Shown here in pieces: positions 29,746 through 39,280 of a stretch of 64,000 bases of DNA (the first letter of the stretch is position 1; every line of letters begins with the position of its first letter). The position numbers and the translations under genes were made by a program. This stretch comes from Porticoccus hydrocarbonoclasticus MCTG13d (GTDB lineage Bacteria; Pseudomonadota; Gammaproteobacteria; Pseudomonadales; Porticoccaceae). The notes under the pieces were generated by a model. It was not told the DNA's origin. It did not search any database and saw only the letters and a list, made by a program, of their open reading frames with translations. The DNA is taken from assembly GCF_000744735.1 (NCBI RefSeq), contig NZ_JQMM01000001.1:124001-188000 (forward strand). Reading direction: 5' to 3'.

Positions 29746-30440
29746 GTACAGAGCAAAAAACCCCGCATACTGAAGAATTGCTGACCCCCGCCCAGATTAA
29801 AAACTACCTGGAAACGAACCCGTGTTTTTTTGAAGATCACCCAGACCTGCTTGAACTCATAGAGCTGCCACACGACAGTGGGCCAGCCATCTCGTTGATT
29901 GAACGGCAAGTAGCCGTTTTACGGGAACGCAACCTGGAAATGCGACAGCGGCTCAATGCCATGCTGGATTCAGCAAAAATCAATGACAAACTCTTCGAAA
30001 AAACCAAACGGCTCATTCTGACCCTTTTGGAAGCAGAGGATCTCGCAACCATTGTCAACGCCACCTCCAACAGTCTCAGCACAGACTTCCAGGTTCAATT
30101 CCACAGCATGCTCCTGTTTGGTGACGACCAAACCTCTGAACTGAACCCCCATGTGCGGATGGTTAGTGTTGAACAGGCCAATAGTCATATCGGGACACTA
30201 CTGCGCACCAATCGGGCAATCTGCGGGGTTCTGGGTAGTGACGAGCTGGCCTTTCTGTTTGGCAATGAAGCTAAAAATGTGGGCTCTGTGGCTGCTGTAC
30301 CCCTGACACACGGCTCTGTTTTCGGCGTGCTGGCTATCGGCCATACTGATCCAAACTACTATCGGAGCAGCATGGGGACGCTGTTCCTCAGCTATATTGC
30401 AGAGGTACTGAATCGCATTATTCCCCGCCTGCTACCCTAG
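29742..30440 (+). CDS. DUF484 family protein
   Basis: A 232-residue cytoplasmic protein with an N-terminal helical segment ([22 protein letters not shown]), a coiled coil ([20 protein letters not shown]) and a C-terminal GAF-like domain ending [14 protein letters not shown]. The family is almost always encoded between dapF and xerC, as here, but its function is not established. ATG overlaps the dapF stop by 4 bp. Confidence 0.9.
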   Translation: MSTEQKTPHTEELLTPAQIKNYLETNPCFFEDHPDLLELIELPHDSGPAISLIERQVAVLRERNLEMRQRLNAMLDSAKINDKLFEKTKRLILTLLEAEDLATIVNATSNSLSTDFQVQFHSMLLFGDDQTSELNPHVRMVSVEQANSHIGTLLRTNRAICGVLGSDELAFLFGNEAKNVGSVAAVPLTHGSVFGVLAIGHTDPNYYRSSMGTLFLSYIAEVLNRIIPRLLP

Positions 30441-30456
30441 CCAAGGGGCCGAACCG

Positions 30457-31353
30457 ATGCTGCCCGACTGCACTGACCCAATCCAGCAATTTGAGCAGCA
30501 CTTACGCAGCGAGCGCAGGCTTTCCACTCACACCATCAAGGGCTATCTTCGTGACCTGCACAAACTGGACGGCTGGTGTGAAAAGCAATCCCTGTCGTTG
30601 TTACAGCTGGACAGTCAACATATTCGCAGTTGCCTGACCACCCTTCATCGCAAGGGATTGGGCGGACGCAGCCTGGATCGCTGGCTCGCTTCACTGAGGA
30701 CTTTCTTTAACTACGCGCTCAAACAACAGTGGCTGAAAGCCAATCCGGCGATGGCGATCAGTGCACCAAAGTCTGCGAAAAAACTGCCAAAAACCCTCGA
30801 TACCGACCAGGTGGCCAGCTATCTGGCTTTCTCGGCGGAAAGCTGGATCGACTGCAGGGATCTGGCTATCATCGAGCTGTTCTACTCCTCCGGCCTGCGG
30901 CTATCGGAATTAACAGCCCTGAACCTGGGAGATATCGACCTGAATGATCAACTGGTGACGGTTACCGGGAAGGGAAACAAATCGCGGCAACTTCCCGTGG
31001 GCAGCCATGCAATAAGAGCCTTGAAAGCCTGGCTAACAAGGCGCCGTGAATTTGCCAACAACGACACACGAGCGATTTTCGTCAGCCGTCAGGGCAAACG
31101 CATTTCTACTCGCACCATTCAGGAACGGCTCCGACTGATCGGTCTCAAGCAAAATATGGACGGGAAAATACATCCCCACATGCTGCGCCACTCATTTGCA
31201 AGCCACCTGCTGGAGTCCAGCGGCGATCTTCGCGCAGTACAGGAACTGTTGGGCCATGCCAACTTATCCACGACTCAAGTTTACACTCACCTAGACTTCC
31301 AGCACCTTGCCAAAATTTATGATCAGTCTCATCCTCGCGCCCAAAAAAAGTGA
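30457..31353 (+). CDS. xerC: Tyrosine recombinase XerC
   Basis: Site-specific recombinase that with XerD resolves chromosome dimers at dif. The 298-residue protein has the SAM-like N-terminal domain and all catalytic residues: Arg148 (SGLRLSEL), Lys172, His241 and Arg244 (HMLRHSF), His267 (LLGHANLSTTQ) and Tyr276. It starts 16 bp after DUF484, in the conserved dapF-DUF484-xerC operon. It is the housekeeping XerC by context, not an element integrase. Confidence 0.96.
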   Translation: MLPDCTDPIQQFEQHLRSERRLSTHTIKGYLRDLHKLDGWCEKQSLSLLQLDSQHIRSCLTTLHRKGLGGRSLDRWLASLRTFFNYALKQQWLKANPAMAISAPKSAKKLPKTLDTDQVASYLAFSAESWIDCRDLAIIELFYSSGLRLSELTALNLGDIDLNDQLVTVTGKGNKSRQLPVGSHAIRALKAWLTRRREFANNDTRAIFVSRQGKRISTRTIQERLRLIGLKQNMDGKIHPHMLRHSFASHLLESSGDLRAVQELLGHANLSTTQVYTHLDFQHLAKIYDQSHPRAQKK

Positions 31354-31441
31354 GCGGTTGCTGAGGCTATCCGGTTACAGACATCCATTGCCTGACCCAC
31401 TTTTGTTAAGGTTTCTCAACATACACCAACGGAGTTTTATT

Positions 31442-32155
31442 GTGCGCAACGTCCTATTGTTACCTTTACTGTTTCTGTCTCTGTCCTGCCAGGCCCATGA
31501 TGAAAGTGATAGAAGACTGATTTCCACCAATGGCTACGGTGAAATAACCGTTCCCGCAGATACCGCCATCGTTGATTTGAGCGTCCGGGCCACCCGCAAA
31601 TCCGGCCAGGAAGCGAAGCGCGATGTGGATGACCGGGTAAATGCCTTTATTGATCGACTCAAAGCCATCTCTATCTCACAGGACGATCTGGTAGCCTCAT
31701 CCATTCGCATTTACCCTCGCTACGAGCACACCAACAGTAATCGGTTGTTCAGTGGTTACGAAGCGATCCGCCGACTCACTGTCACGTTAAATGATATGAC
31801 ACAACTCACCGAAGTGATGGACGAAGCACTGGCCCAACGGCTGGAGGGTATTGATAACGTACGTTACGAAAACAGCGAAATGGCCAAACACATTCAGGCC
31901 GCCCATCTGCTGGCAATTTCAGACTCAAAGAGCAAGGCTGAAGCGCTCGCAAAAGCCTACGGTGCAGAACTTGGGCCTGTCGTGCGAATCGATTACCATC
32001 GCAATACGCCGCCCTCTGGCGACATGATGAAGGCATCCGGGATGGAGACAATGATGGTGCGCAGCAGCGCTGCTCGACCGGGAACCTATCTACCCGATGA
32101 AATCACCTACAGCGATAATATTCAGGTGAGCTTTGACCTGATCATCAACCCCTGA
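31442..32155 (+). CDS. SIMPL-domain (DUF541) periplasmic protein
   Basis: A 237-residue exported protein of the SIMPL/YggE family, predicted periplasmic or outer-membrane associated and linked in other bacteria to oxidative-stress tolerance. The start GTG at 31442 has a CGGAG ribosome binding site and gives a signal peptide (VRNVLLLPLLFLSLSCQA). The SIMPL core then begins STNGYGEITVPADTAIVDLSV. In other genomes a HAD hydrolase gene often follows xerC; here this gene takes that place. Confidence 0.88.
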   Translation: MRNVLLLPLLFLSLSCQAHDESDRRLISTNGYGEITVPADTAIVDLSVRATRKSGQEAKRDVDDRVNAFIDRLKAISISQDDLVASSIRIYPRYEHTNSNRLFSGYEAIRRLTVTLNDMTQLTEVMDEALAQRLEGIDNVRYENSEMAKHIQAAHLLAISDSKSKAEALAKAYGAELGPVVRIDYHRNTPPSGDMMKASGMETMMVRSSAARPGTYLPDEITYSDNIQVSFDLIINP

Positions 32156-32239
32156 GCCAATAAAAAATCCGGTAGAGGCACGATCAATCTGACAACGTGC
32201 GAAAGAAGAAAAAGAAATAGGACAGGGAGATTGTGGGTT

Positions 32240-32258
32240 GCCGGGCGTTCAGCCCGGC
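32240..32258 (-). terminator. GC-rich hairpin after the second PII gene
   Basis: Perfect GCCGGGC/GCCCGGC stem with a 5-base loop, 8 bp past the PII stop codon. It lacks a following U-run on either strand, so it may be a weak or factor-assisted terminator, or only a transcript-stabilising stem. Confidence 0.4.
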
Positions 32259-32265
32259 CATCCAT

Positions 32266-32622
<357 letters not shown>

Positions 32623-32705
32623 TTATTTAGAACGAACAATTGACGGCAAAAGATACACCTTCCCATCAATAATTGCACCCCGGTTACCCGCTTTTCAGGT
32701 CAAAC

Positions 32706-32743
32706 ATAAAAACAGGGGGCCAGTCATCTCGACCGGCCCCCTG
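32706..32743 (-). terminator. Rho-independent terminator after amtB
   Basis: Nine-bp perfect stem (CAGGGGGCC and complement, 32713-32743), followed on the minus strand by TTTTTATG. It lies 17 bp past the amtB stop codon and separates amtB from the second PII gene. Confidence 0.8.
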
Positions 32744-32759
32744 GAAGTGGGAAGAAGAA

Positions 32760-34007
32760 TCAGCTTTTAGTGAACTCGGGATAGGCTTCAATGCCACACT
32801 CGGACACATCAACACCTTCGTATTCTGCCTGTTCACTGACGCGAATACCCATGGCGACCTTGATAATACCCCAGACAATCAGGCTCATCACAAAGACCCA
32901 AAGGAAAATCACCACGATGCCATAGATCTGAGAGCCCCATGAGGCGTCGCTATTGGTGAATGGCACAGCCAGAACACCCCAGATACCTACCACACCATGA
33001 ACAGAGATGGCCCCTACGGGATCATCAATCTTCATCTTGTCCAGGCCAACGATGGAAAACACCACAATGATACCGCCAATGGCCCCGATCAATGTTGCCA
33101 CCACAGGACTCGGTGCCAGAGGACCGGCAGTAATGGCGACCAGACCAGCCAGAGCACCGTTCAGCGCCATGGTGAGATCCGCTTTTCCAAAGAGGATATG
33201 ACCCAGCAACAGGGCAGCGATCAAACCACCGCAGGCTGACGCATTGGTGTTGACGAAGACACTGGCCACGTTATTGGCGGAACTGACATCTGAAACGACC
33301 AGCTCAGAGCCACCGTTGAAGCCGAACCAACCCATCCAGAGGATGAAGGTACCCAGTGTTGCCAGGGGCATATTTGCACCCGGAATAGCGTTGATCTGTC
33401 CGTTGGCACCGTATTTCCCCTTGCGGGCACCGAGCAGCAACACACCTGCCAGGGCAGCGGCAGCACCGGCCATGTGGACAATACCGGAGCCGGCATAATC
33501 GGAGTAACCGGCTTCGCTAAGGAAACCGCCACCCCAGGTCCACATTCCCTGAATCGGGTAGATTACACCCGTCATGACCACGGCGAAAATCAGGAAGGCC
33601 CAGAGCTTCATCCGCTCTGCAACAGCACCGGATACGATCGACATTGCAGTTGCCACAAATACCACCTGGAAGAAGAAATCCGACGCGCCGGAGTAATAAG
33701 TGTCTCCGTCGCTGGCCAGCACCTCTTCGAGGGAAGCATTTGCAATACTGTTACCAAACCAGCCATCAGGCAGGAAACCACCCGCGCTGCCGCCATACAT
33801 GATGGTATAACCCACAAACAGATACATGGTGCAGGCAACGGCAAACAGTGCGACGTTTTTGGTAAGAATTTCAGTGGTGTTTTTGGCACGAACCAGGCCG
33901 GCCTCCAACATGGCGAAACCTGCCGCCATCCACATCACGAACGCGCCGGCGATCAGAAAGTAAAATGTATCGAGCGCGTATTTAACTTCAATAATTTCAG
34001 GACTCAT
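32760..34007 (-). CDS. amtB: Ammonium transporter AmtB
   Basis: Inner-membrane ammonium channel with about 11 spans. The 415-residue protein has the conserved Asp170 (YSDYAGSGIVHMAG), the twin histidines His178 and His337 (ISVHGVVGIWG) and the GFAMLEAGLVRAKN signature. It is encoded 20 bp after a PII gene, the classic glnK-amtB pair in which GlnK plugs the channel when nitrogen is sufficient. The length suggests no separate signal peptide; the first span starts near residue 12. Confidence 0.97.
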   Translation of the reverse strand: MSPEIIEVKYALDTFYFLIAGAFVMWMAAGFAMLEAGLVRAKNTTEILTKNVALFAVACTMYLFVGYTIMYGGSAGGFLPDGWFGNSIANASLEEVLASDGDTYYSGASDFFFQVVFVATAMSIVSGAVAERMKLWAFLIFAVVMTGVIYPIQGMWTWGGGFLSEAGYSDYAGSGIVHMAGAAAALAGVLLLGARKGKYGANGQINAIPGANMPLATLGTFILWMGWFGFNGGSELVVSDVSSANNVASVFVNTNASACGGLIAALLLGHILFGKADLTMALNGALAGLVAITAGPLAPSPVVATLIGAIGGIIVVFSIVGLDKMKIDDPVGAISVHGVVGIWGVLAVPFTNSDASWGSQIYGIVVIFLWVFVMSLIVWGIIKVAMGIRVSEQAEYEGVDVSECGIEAYPEFTKS

Positions 34008-34026
34008 TGTCGTAGTCTCCCGTGTC

Positions 34027-34419
<393 letters not shown>

Positions 34420-35196
34420 TTACATGCTTTTACTAATGGAAAACAACAACGTGCTGTCACACCAGGAAGTATTGAAGCACTCTTCATCGTCCAGCGTGGT
34501 ATCAATCCAGCTCAGTGCGAAATCCAGACCTTCCCAGGACTTGCCGAGGGTAATGGAGTAGTCGGTATAGCTGTCTTCCCCGTCTGTCAGGAAGGCTTCT
34601 TCAGCATCCTTGGGGTCACTGTCGGTACTTTTGTGTTCGAAGTCGTTGTAGCCGGCATGGAAGCCCAGAGTAAACCCGTGGGGCAGCTCAAATCCATAGT
34701 CCGCGTAGAGATACCAGAATTCACCGGTTTCCAGGAAATAGTCATCAGAATAGGCGAAACCCAACGTGCCACCCAAGTAGGACAGGCTGCCATAAAATTC
34801 CTGGTAGTCGAGATCACGCTTGCCGGTCAGATCAAATTCAGTTGCATCGGAACCGGGATAGTCGTAGTAAAGATAACCGATGTCATAACTAATCTCTTCA
34901 GTGAGATTGCCACCGTAACCAAAGTAGTAATCGAGTTCGAGCCCGGCATCGGAACTGTCCGGATCATTGAAGTCGACTTGGGAACCCCAGGTACCCACAT
35001 ACAGTCCGTTATCAAACGCGATATCGAAACCACCTTGCAGGGCAATCTCCGTATCATTTTGTGAAATCCCACGGAACCTGTAATCCGAAGCGATTGTGAC
35101 GTTGGCAGAGACCTCGTAGGCCTGCGCAACATTTGAAGCCAGGGGGAAGGTCAGCGCCATAGAGGTAACGACCAGAGACTTTTTAAATGCGTTCAT
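34420..35196 (-). CDS. TorF family putative outer-membrane porin
   Basis: A 258-residue beta-barrel-like exported protein. The ATG at 35196 follows GGAG by 6 bases and gives a signal peptide ending NVAQA, then YEVSANVTIASDYRFRGISQ, the signature of the family (TIGR02001/TorF) often encoded beside glnK-amtB. Alternating aromatic and polar residues and many Asp/Gly turns fit a barrel. A role in passing small nitrogen compounds is inferred from context. First gene of the torF-glnK-amtB unit. Confidence 0.88.
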   Translation of the reverse strand: MNAFKKSLVVTSMALTFPLASNVAQAYEVSANVTIASDYRFRGISQNDTEIALQGGFDIAFDNGLYVGTWGSQVDFNDPDSSDAGLELDYYFGYGGNLTEEISYDIGYLYYDYPGSDATEFDLTGKRDLDYQEFYGSLSYLGGTLGFAYSDDYFLETGEFWYLYADYGFELPHGFTLGFHAGYNDFEHKSTDSDPKDAEEAFLTDGEDSYTDYSITLGKSWEGLDFALSWIDTTLDDEECFNTSWCDSTLLFSISKSM

Positions 35197-35273
35197 ATGC
35201 TTCTCCAAAATATAAACAACAGCGAAAAATTAAACATGCAATCACGGTTTGCAATTGGTACATCAGCACTTAA

Positions 35274-35289
35274 TGCATTTGGCATGCCA
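35274..35289 (-). promoter_or_regulatory. Sigma-54 promoter of the porin-glnK-amtB operon
   Basis: On the minus strand TGGCATGCCAAATGCA fits TGGCACGNNNNTTGCW, with GG and GC exactly 12 bases apart. Predicted transcript start is near 35263, about 67 nt before the porin ATG. This is typical of NtrC-controlled glnK-amtB operons. Confidence 0.75.
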
Positions 35290-35341
35290 ACCTTCAAAAA
35301 GCGGTAATTGAACTCCTGCAAAGCGGACACCAACCTTTCAA

Positions 35342-35358
35342 TGCACCTTTTTTGTGCA
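35342..35358. promoter_or_regulatory. NtrC-like enhancer site
   Basis: TGCACC-TTTTT-TGTGCA is a dyad one base away from the NtrC consensus TGCACC-N5-GGTGCA. It is centred about 87 bp upstream of the predicted sigma-54 start of the porin-glnK-amtB operon, a sensible place for an NtrC enhancer. Confidence 0.6.
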
Positions 35359-35452
35359 CAAATGGACTAACCAAATCGGTCATCGCACCAAAAAACTTCG
35401 CTGAAAGCCCCCACTGCTTACTGCTGCCCGGAAGCAGCCGTAACCTAAAGTG

Positions 35453-35490
35453 CTCTGTACATACAGAGTGATCTCCTTAAAATAGATCAC
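35453..35490. promoter_or_regulatory. Two adjoining palindromes upstream of ubiK
   Basis: CTCTGTA-CA-TACAGAG (35453-35468) abuts GTGATCT-N9-AGATCAC (35468-35490). Both have perfect 7-bp arms. They lie 24-60 bp before ubiK and look like operators or promoter-overlapping regulator sites; no known regulator fits clearly. Confidence 0.4.
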
Positions 35491-35513
35491 CACTTATTCG
35501 GAGCGGCCCATCA

Positions 35514-35771
35514 ATGCGACCTAACGAGTTCATTAACCAGTTTTTGCACCAACTCAACAATGTCATTACCCCAGGCGCAGAGGCCCTGGGTAGTGACATG
35601 CAACAGAAGCTGCGGGCGGCCGCGCTGGCTGCTTTCGACAAGCTGGATCTGGTAACCCGGGATGAGTTCGACGCGCAGCAGGCTGTCCTGAAGCGCAGCC
35701 GGGAAAAGCTGGAACAGCTCGAGCAACAGCTCGCCAGACTTGAAGTACAACTGGAAGATCGGCAAGACTAA
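35514..35771 (+). CDS. ubiK: Ubiquinone biosynthesis accessory factor UbiK
   Basis: Small (85-residue) accessory protein that assists the aerobic ubiquinone-synthesis complex with UbiJ. It starts MRPNEFINQFLHQLNNV, continues with a hydrophobic helix and LVTRDEFDAQQAVLKR, and ends in a strong coiled coil (EKLEQLEQQLARLEVQLE), all typical of the former YqiC family. It is followed by comM after 65 bp, an arrangement found in pseudomonads. Confidence 0.93.
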   Translation: MRPNEFINQFLHQLNNVITPGAEALGSDMQQKLRAAALAAFDKLDLVTRDEFDAQQAVLKRSREKLEQLEQQLARLEVQLEDRQD

Positions 35772-35836
35772 ACGGCCCGACTGCCCCCATACAAAAAAGC
35801 ACCACCAGATCGACATGCCAGCCAAGGAGGGCCTCC

Positions 35837-37330
35837 ATGTCACTTGCTATCGTCCATACCCGCGCAAAATACGGCATTGATGCTCCCGCTGTGACCGTGG
35901 AAGTTCATCTGTCCAACGGACTCCCCGGGCTGTCAATTGTGGGCATGCCTGAAACTGCAGTGAAAGAAAGCAAGGACCGGGTTCGCAGCGCCCTGCTGAA
36001 TACTCACTTCGATTTCCCCGCCCGTCGCATCACGATTAATCTGGCTCCCGCCGACCTGCCCAAGGAAGGGGGGCGCTTCGATTTGGCGATTGCGCTGGGG
36101 GTACTGGCCGCGTCGGCACAAATCCCCGCTGACCGGCTCGATCGATACGAAGTCATCGGTGAACTGGCGCTGTCGGGAGACCTGCGTCCCGTGGAGGGGG
36201 TGCTGCCAACCTCACTGGCCTGCGGAAAGTCGGGGAGATCCCTGATCTTGCCGGCCATGAACGCGGAGGAAGCGGCCCTGAGCAGCAAAACCCGGGTTAT
36301 CGCCGCCACCCATCTGCTCGAAGTCTGTGCACACCTGAATGGCAATCAGCCGATTGAGCCCCTTTCCTGCGGCACCAGGGCAAGTATTGGTGAAACTGGG
36401 GGAGATATGGCCGACATCATCGGTCAGCACCAGGCCAAACGGGCACTGGAAATCGCTGCTGCCGGCGGGCACAACCTGCTTTTCAGCGGTTCTCCGGGGA
36501 CGGGCAAAACCATGCTGGCCAGCCGGCTCACCAGTATATTGCCGCCATTGCAGGAGCGGGAAATGCTCGAGGTCGCCGCCATTCATTCAGTCGCAGGTCG
36601 CGGCTTGCGGGATACGCTTTACAACCCGCCTTTTCGCTCGCCCCATCATACGGCATCTGCAACAGCACTGGTGGGTGGCGGCAGTGTGCCCAGGCCGGGG
36701 GAAATCTCCCTCGCCCATCACGGCGTATTGTTTCTGGATGAATTGCCTGAATTTCCCCGACGGGTCCTCGAAGTACTGCGTGAGCCACTGGAATCCGGCG
36801 AAATCATGATTTCAAGGGTCCAGGCCCAGACTCGATTTCCGGCGGCATTCCAACTGATTGCGGCAATGAACCCCTGCCCCTGCGGCTACTACGGCAGCCA
36901 ACGCTGTCGCTGCACCCCCGACCAGATACACCGCTACTCCGATCGCATCTCCGGGCCATTGCTGGATCGCATCGACTTACAGATAGAAGTCCCGCCTCTG
37001 CCGGGCGACCGGCTGGTTGAAGGAAAAACCGACGGCGACTGCAGCACGGATATCCGCAACAGGGTCATGGCGGCCCGCCAGCGGCAGCTGACCCGGGCGG
37101 GAACAATCAATGCCCGCCTCTCCAGTCGGGATGTGGCTGCCTTTTGCGCACTTGACCAGTCACAAAAAACCCTGCTCAATCGGGCGGTAGAGCAGCTCGG
37201 TTTATCACCCAGAGCATTTCATCGTATATTAAAAGTGACCCGAACCATTGCAGACCTCGACAACAGTGCCGCAATCACTATGGACCACCTCACTGAAGCC
37301 CTCGGCTACAGGCTCAGACTGAGTCATTGA
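35837..37330 (+). CDS. comM: ComM/YifB family AAA+ ATPase (Mg chelatase-like)
   Basis: Hexameric helicase that promotes branch migration during natural transformation in other gammaproteobacteria. The 497-residue protein has an N-terminal Lon-S16-like domain (GLSIVGMPETAVKESKDRVRSA), Walker A GSPGTGKT at 218-225, Walker B LFLDELPEF and a C-terminal Mg-chelatase domain with CPCGYYG and CRCTP cysteines. Complete. With the pil operon it is compatible with competence, but the DNA-uptake genes are outside the window. Confidence 0.95.
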   Translation: MSLAIVHTRAKYGIDAPAVTVEVHLSNGLPGLSIVGMPETAVKESKDRVRSALLNTHFDFPARRITINLAPADLPKEGGRFDLAIALGVLAASAQIPADRLDRYEVIGELALSGDLRPVEGVLPTSLACGKSGRSLILPAMNAEEAALSSKTRVIAATHLLEVCAHLNGNQPIEPLSCGTRASIGETGGDMADIIGQHQAKRALEIAAAGGHNLLFSGSPGTGKTMLASRLTSILPPLQEREMLEVAAIHSVAGRGLRDTLYNPPFRSPHHTASATALVGGGSVPRPGEISLAHHGVLFLDELPEFPRRVLEVLREPLESGEIMISRVQAQTRFPAAFQLIAAMNPCPCGYYGSQRCRCTPDQIHRYSDRISGPLLDRIDLQIEVPPLPGDRLVEGKTDGDCSTDIRNRVMAARQRQLTRAGTINARLSSRDVAAFCALDQSQKTLLNRAVEQLGLSPRAFHRILKVTRTIADLDNSAAITMDHLTEALGYRLRLSH

Positions 37331-37409
37331 TTTGCCATCAACAAACGGCTGCCACAAAAATGACCTCTGGGCAGTGGTATACTGGCAAGACTTAACCAAG
37401 GAGCAATAC

Positions 37410-39197
37410 ATGGCGGAAAAACCGGACAGAACAGTTTCCAGTGTGATTGATGAACTGGATAATCTCATCGCCGAAATCCCCCGATTAAACGATGCGTCTG
37501 TCGAGAAAATAGACTCACGGATACGGTCAATCATCGGCAAGGCATCCCAGGGGCTGTCTCCTGTTCAGTTATTGCTGGCCTACACAGATTGGCTGGCCCA
37601 CCTGTCTATTTCTCCCGCCAGACGCGTGAGGTTATTGCAGAACTTCTCTGAGAAACTGCTGCGACTATCCACGTTTACCGCCCGGGCCATCACCGAAAAA
37701 AGCGAGAACCCACCCCCCAAAAAATACCCTTATTTCATGAATGATCTCTGGAGAAAAGTCCCTTTCAGTGTCATGGCCAAGGGCCACAGCATGGCGGTGG
37801 AATGGCTGAAGGAAGCGGATACGGATCTGCCGGGTATGGGGCCATTCAGCAAGGAACTGGTGGACTTCATTAATGGTCACGCCCTAGAAGTCATCTCACC
37901 GACCAATTTGCCGCAAACCAACCCCGAGGTTCTTAAGGCCACCTGGGAAAACAAAGGCCGGAATCTGCTGGAAGGCATCGGCAATATGCAACGGGACATT
38001 CAAAAGAAACTGCTCAGGGATAACCGGCCCGAGATGGGTGATTTCAAGGTGGGGGAAAATCTGGCCATTACCCCGGGCCAGGTCATCTACCAGAACAATC
38101 TCATCGAACTGATTCAATATACTCCAACCACGGAAACCGTGGCCAGAGAGCCGGTGCTGATCGTACCCGCCTGGATCATGAAATATTACATCCTTGATCT
38201 GGTGCCGGAAAAATCACTGGTCAATTATCTGGTTGCCCAGGGAAAGACCGTGTTCATGATTTCCTGGAAAAATCCCGATAAAGATGATCGCGAACTGGAT
38301 ATTGATGATTACATCAAATCAGGCATTTTGGACGCATTGAATGCCGTCAAAACGGTGGTACCAAAGGCCAAAATCAATGCTACCGGCTATTGTATTGGCG
38401 GAACACTGCTGGCAATAACGGCAGCTTATCTGGCCAGAGAGCAGGACGACATTCTCAATAGCATCACCCTGCTGGCAGCCCAGACGGACTTCACCGAGCC
38501 CGGCGAAATCAAACTGTTCCTGGGTGCCAGCCAATTGGCTTTTCTCGATAGCATGATGTGGACCGACGGCTACCTGGAAGCCGCCAGCATGGGCGGCGCC
38601 TTCAAGGCACTGCGCACCCAGGAACTGGTATGGAACCCGGCTGTGGAGCGCTACTATCTGGGCCGGGAGACGAAACCCGTCGCCTTGATGGCCTGGAATG
38701 CCGATGGCACTAGAATGCCCGCAGCCATGCACAGCCGCTACCTGCACGAACTGTTCGTTGAAAACCGGTTGGCCAGCTGCAAATTTCTGGTGGAAGGCAA
38801 ACCTGTCGCAATTCAGGATATTCGCGTACCTTTCTTTGTGGTGGGCACCTCAGCCGACCATGTGGCACCGTGGAAATCCGTCTACAAAATCCACCATATG
38901 GCCCGCTCGGATATCACCTTCCTGCTCACCAGTGGTGGCCACAATGCCGGTATCGTATCCGGCCCGGAGCATCCCCACCGCCGCTACCAGATCAAGTCAC
39001 AGGACCCCATGGCACCTTACATTGACCCGGACAGCTGGGTGGAGTCGGTAGAGAGTCACTCCGGCTCCTGGTGGCCGGCCTGGAATCTCTGGCTGGATGA
39101 TCAATCCTCCGAGCAGGTTGCCCCGCCAACCATGGGTGCCGAAGGCACGGATTATGAGGTGCTTTGGCCCGCCCCCGGTAAATACGTTTTTGGTTGA
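37410..39197 (+). CDS. phaC: Class I poly(3-hydroxyalkanoate) synthase PhaC
   Basis: Polymerises (R)-3-hydroxyacyl-CoA into polyhydroxyalkanoate storage granules. The 595-residue length is that of class I single-subunit synthases. The active Cys328 sits in the lipase-like GYCIGG box; the catalytic Asp and His are in VVGTSADHVAPW and TSGGHNAGIVSGP. The ATG at 37410 has AAGGAG nine bases upstream. It appears to stand alone; phaA/phaB are not in the window. An N-terminal Ser/Ile-rich stretch precedes the PhaC_N domain. Confidence 0.96.
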   Translation: MAEKPDRTVSSVIDELDNLIAEIPRLNDASVEKIDSRIRSIIGKASQGLSPVQLLLAYTDWLAHLSISPARRVRLLQNFSEKLLRLSTFTARAITEKSENPPPKKYPYFMNDLWRKVPFSVMAKGHSMAVEWLKEADTDLPGMGPFSKELVDFINGHALEVISPTNLPQTNPEVLKATWENKGRNLLEGIGNMQRDIQKKLLRDNRPEMGDFKVGENLAITPGQVIYQNNLIELIQYTPTTETVAREPVLIVPAWIMKYYILDLVPEKSLVNYLVAQGKTVFMISWKNPDKDDRELDIDDYIKSGILDALNAVKTVVPKAKINATGYCIGGTLLAITAAYLAREQDDILNSITLLAAQTDFTEPGEIKLFLGASQLAFLDSMMWTDGYLEAASMGGAFKALRTQELVWNPAVERYYLGRETKPVALMAWNADGTRMPAAMHSRYLHELFVENRLASCKFLVEGKPVAIQDIRVPFFVVGTSADHVAPWKSVYKIHHMARSDITFLLTSGGHNAGIVSGPEHPHRRYQIKSQDPMAPYIDPDSWVESVESHSGSWWPAWNLWLDDQSSEQVAPPTMGAEGTDYEVLWPAPGKYVFG

Positions 39198-39280
39198 CCC
39201 CGTCGGGCAGCAGTGGACGGCAGCTATTCACTTGCTACAATCCGCAGCTCACTGATCATCCTCCAATCCGGCAAATCGAC

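Noticed and set aside
30457-31353. xerC as an element integrase marking a genomic island
   Set aside because: The conserved dapF-DUF484-xerC order and full housekeeping motif set identify it as chromosomal XerC; no att repeats or foreign genes flank it.
35453-35468. Possible LexA box CTGT...ACAG
   Set aside because: The spacing between CTGT and ACAG is 4 bases, not the 8 required for LexA.
35468-35490. Possible CRP site GTGA...TCAC
   Set aside because: GTGA and TCAC are 15 bases apart; CRP sites have 6.
39194-39280. Longer Rep N-terminus from an upstream TTG
   Set aside because: It adds 29 residues not seen in Rep and starts inside the end of phaC.
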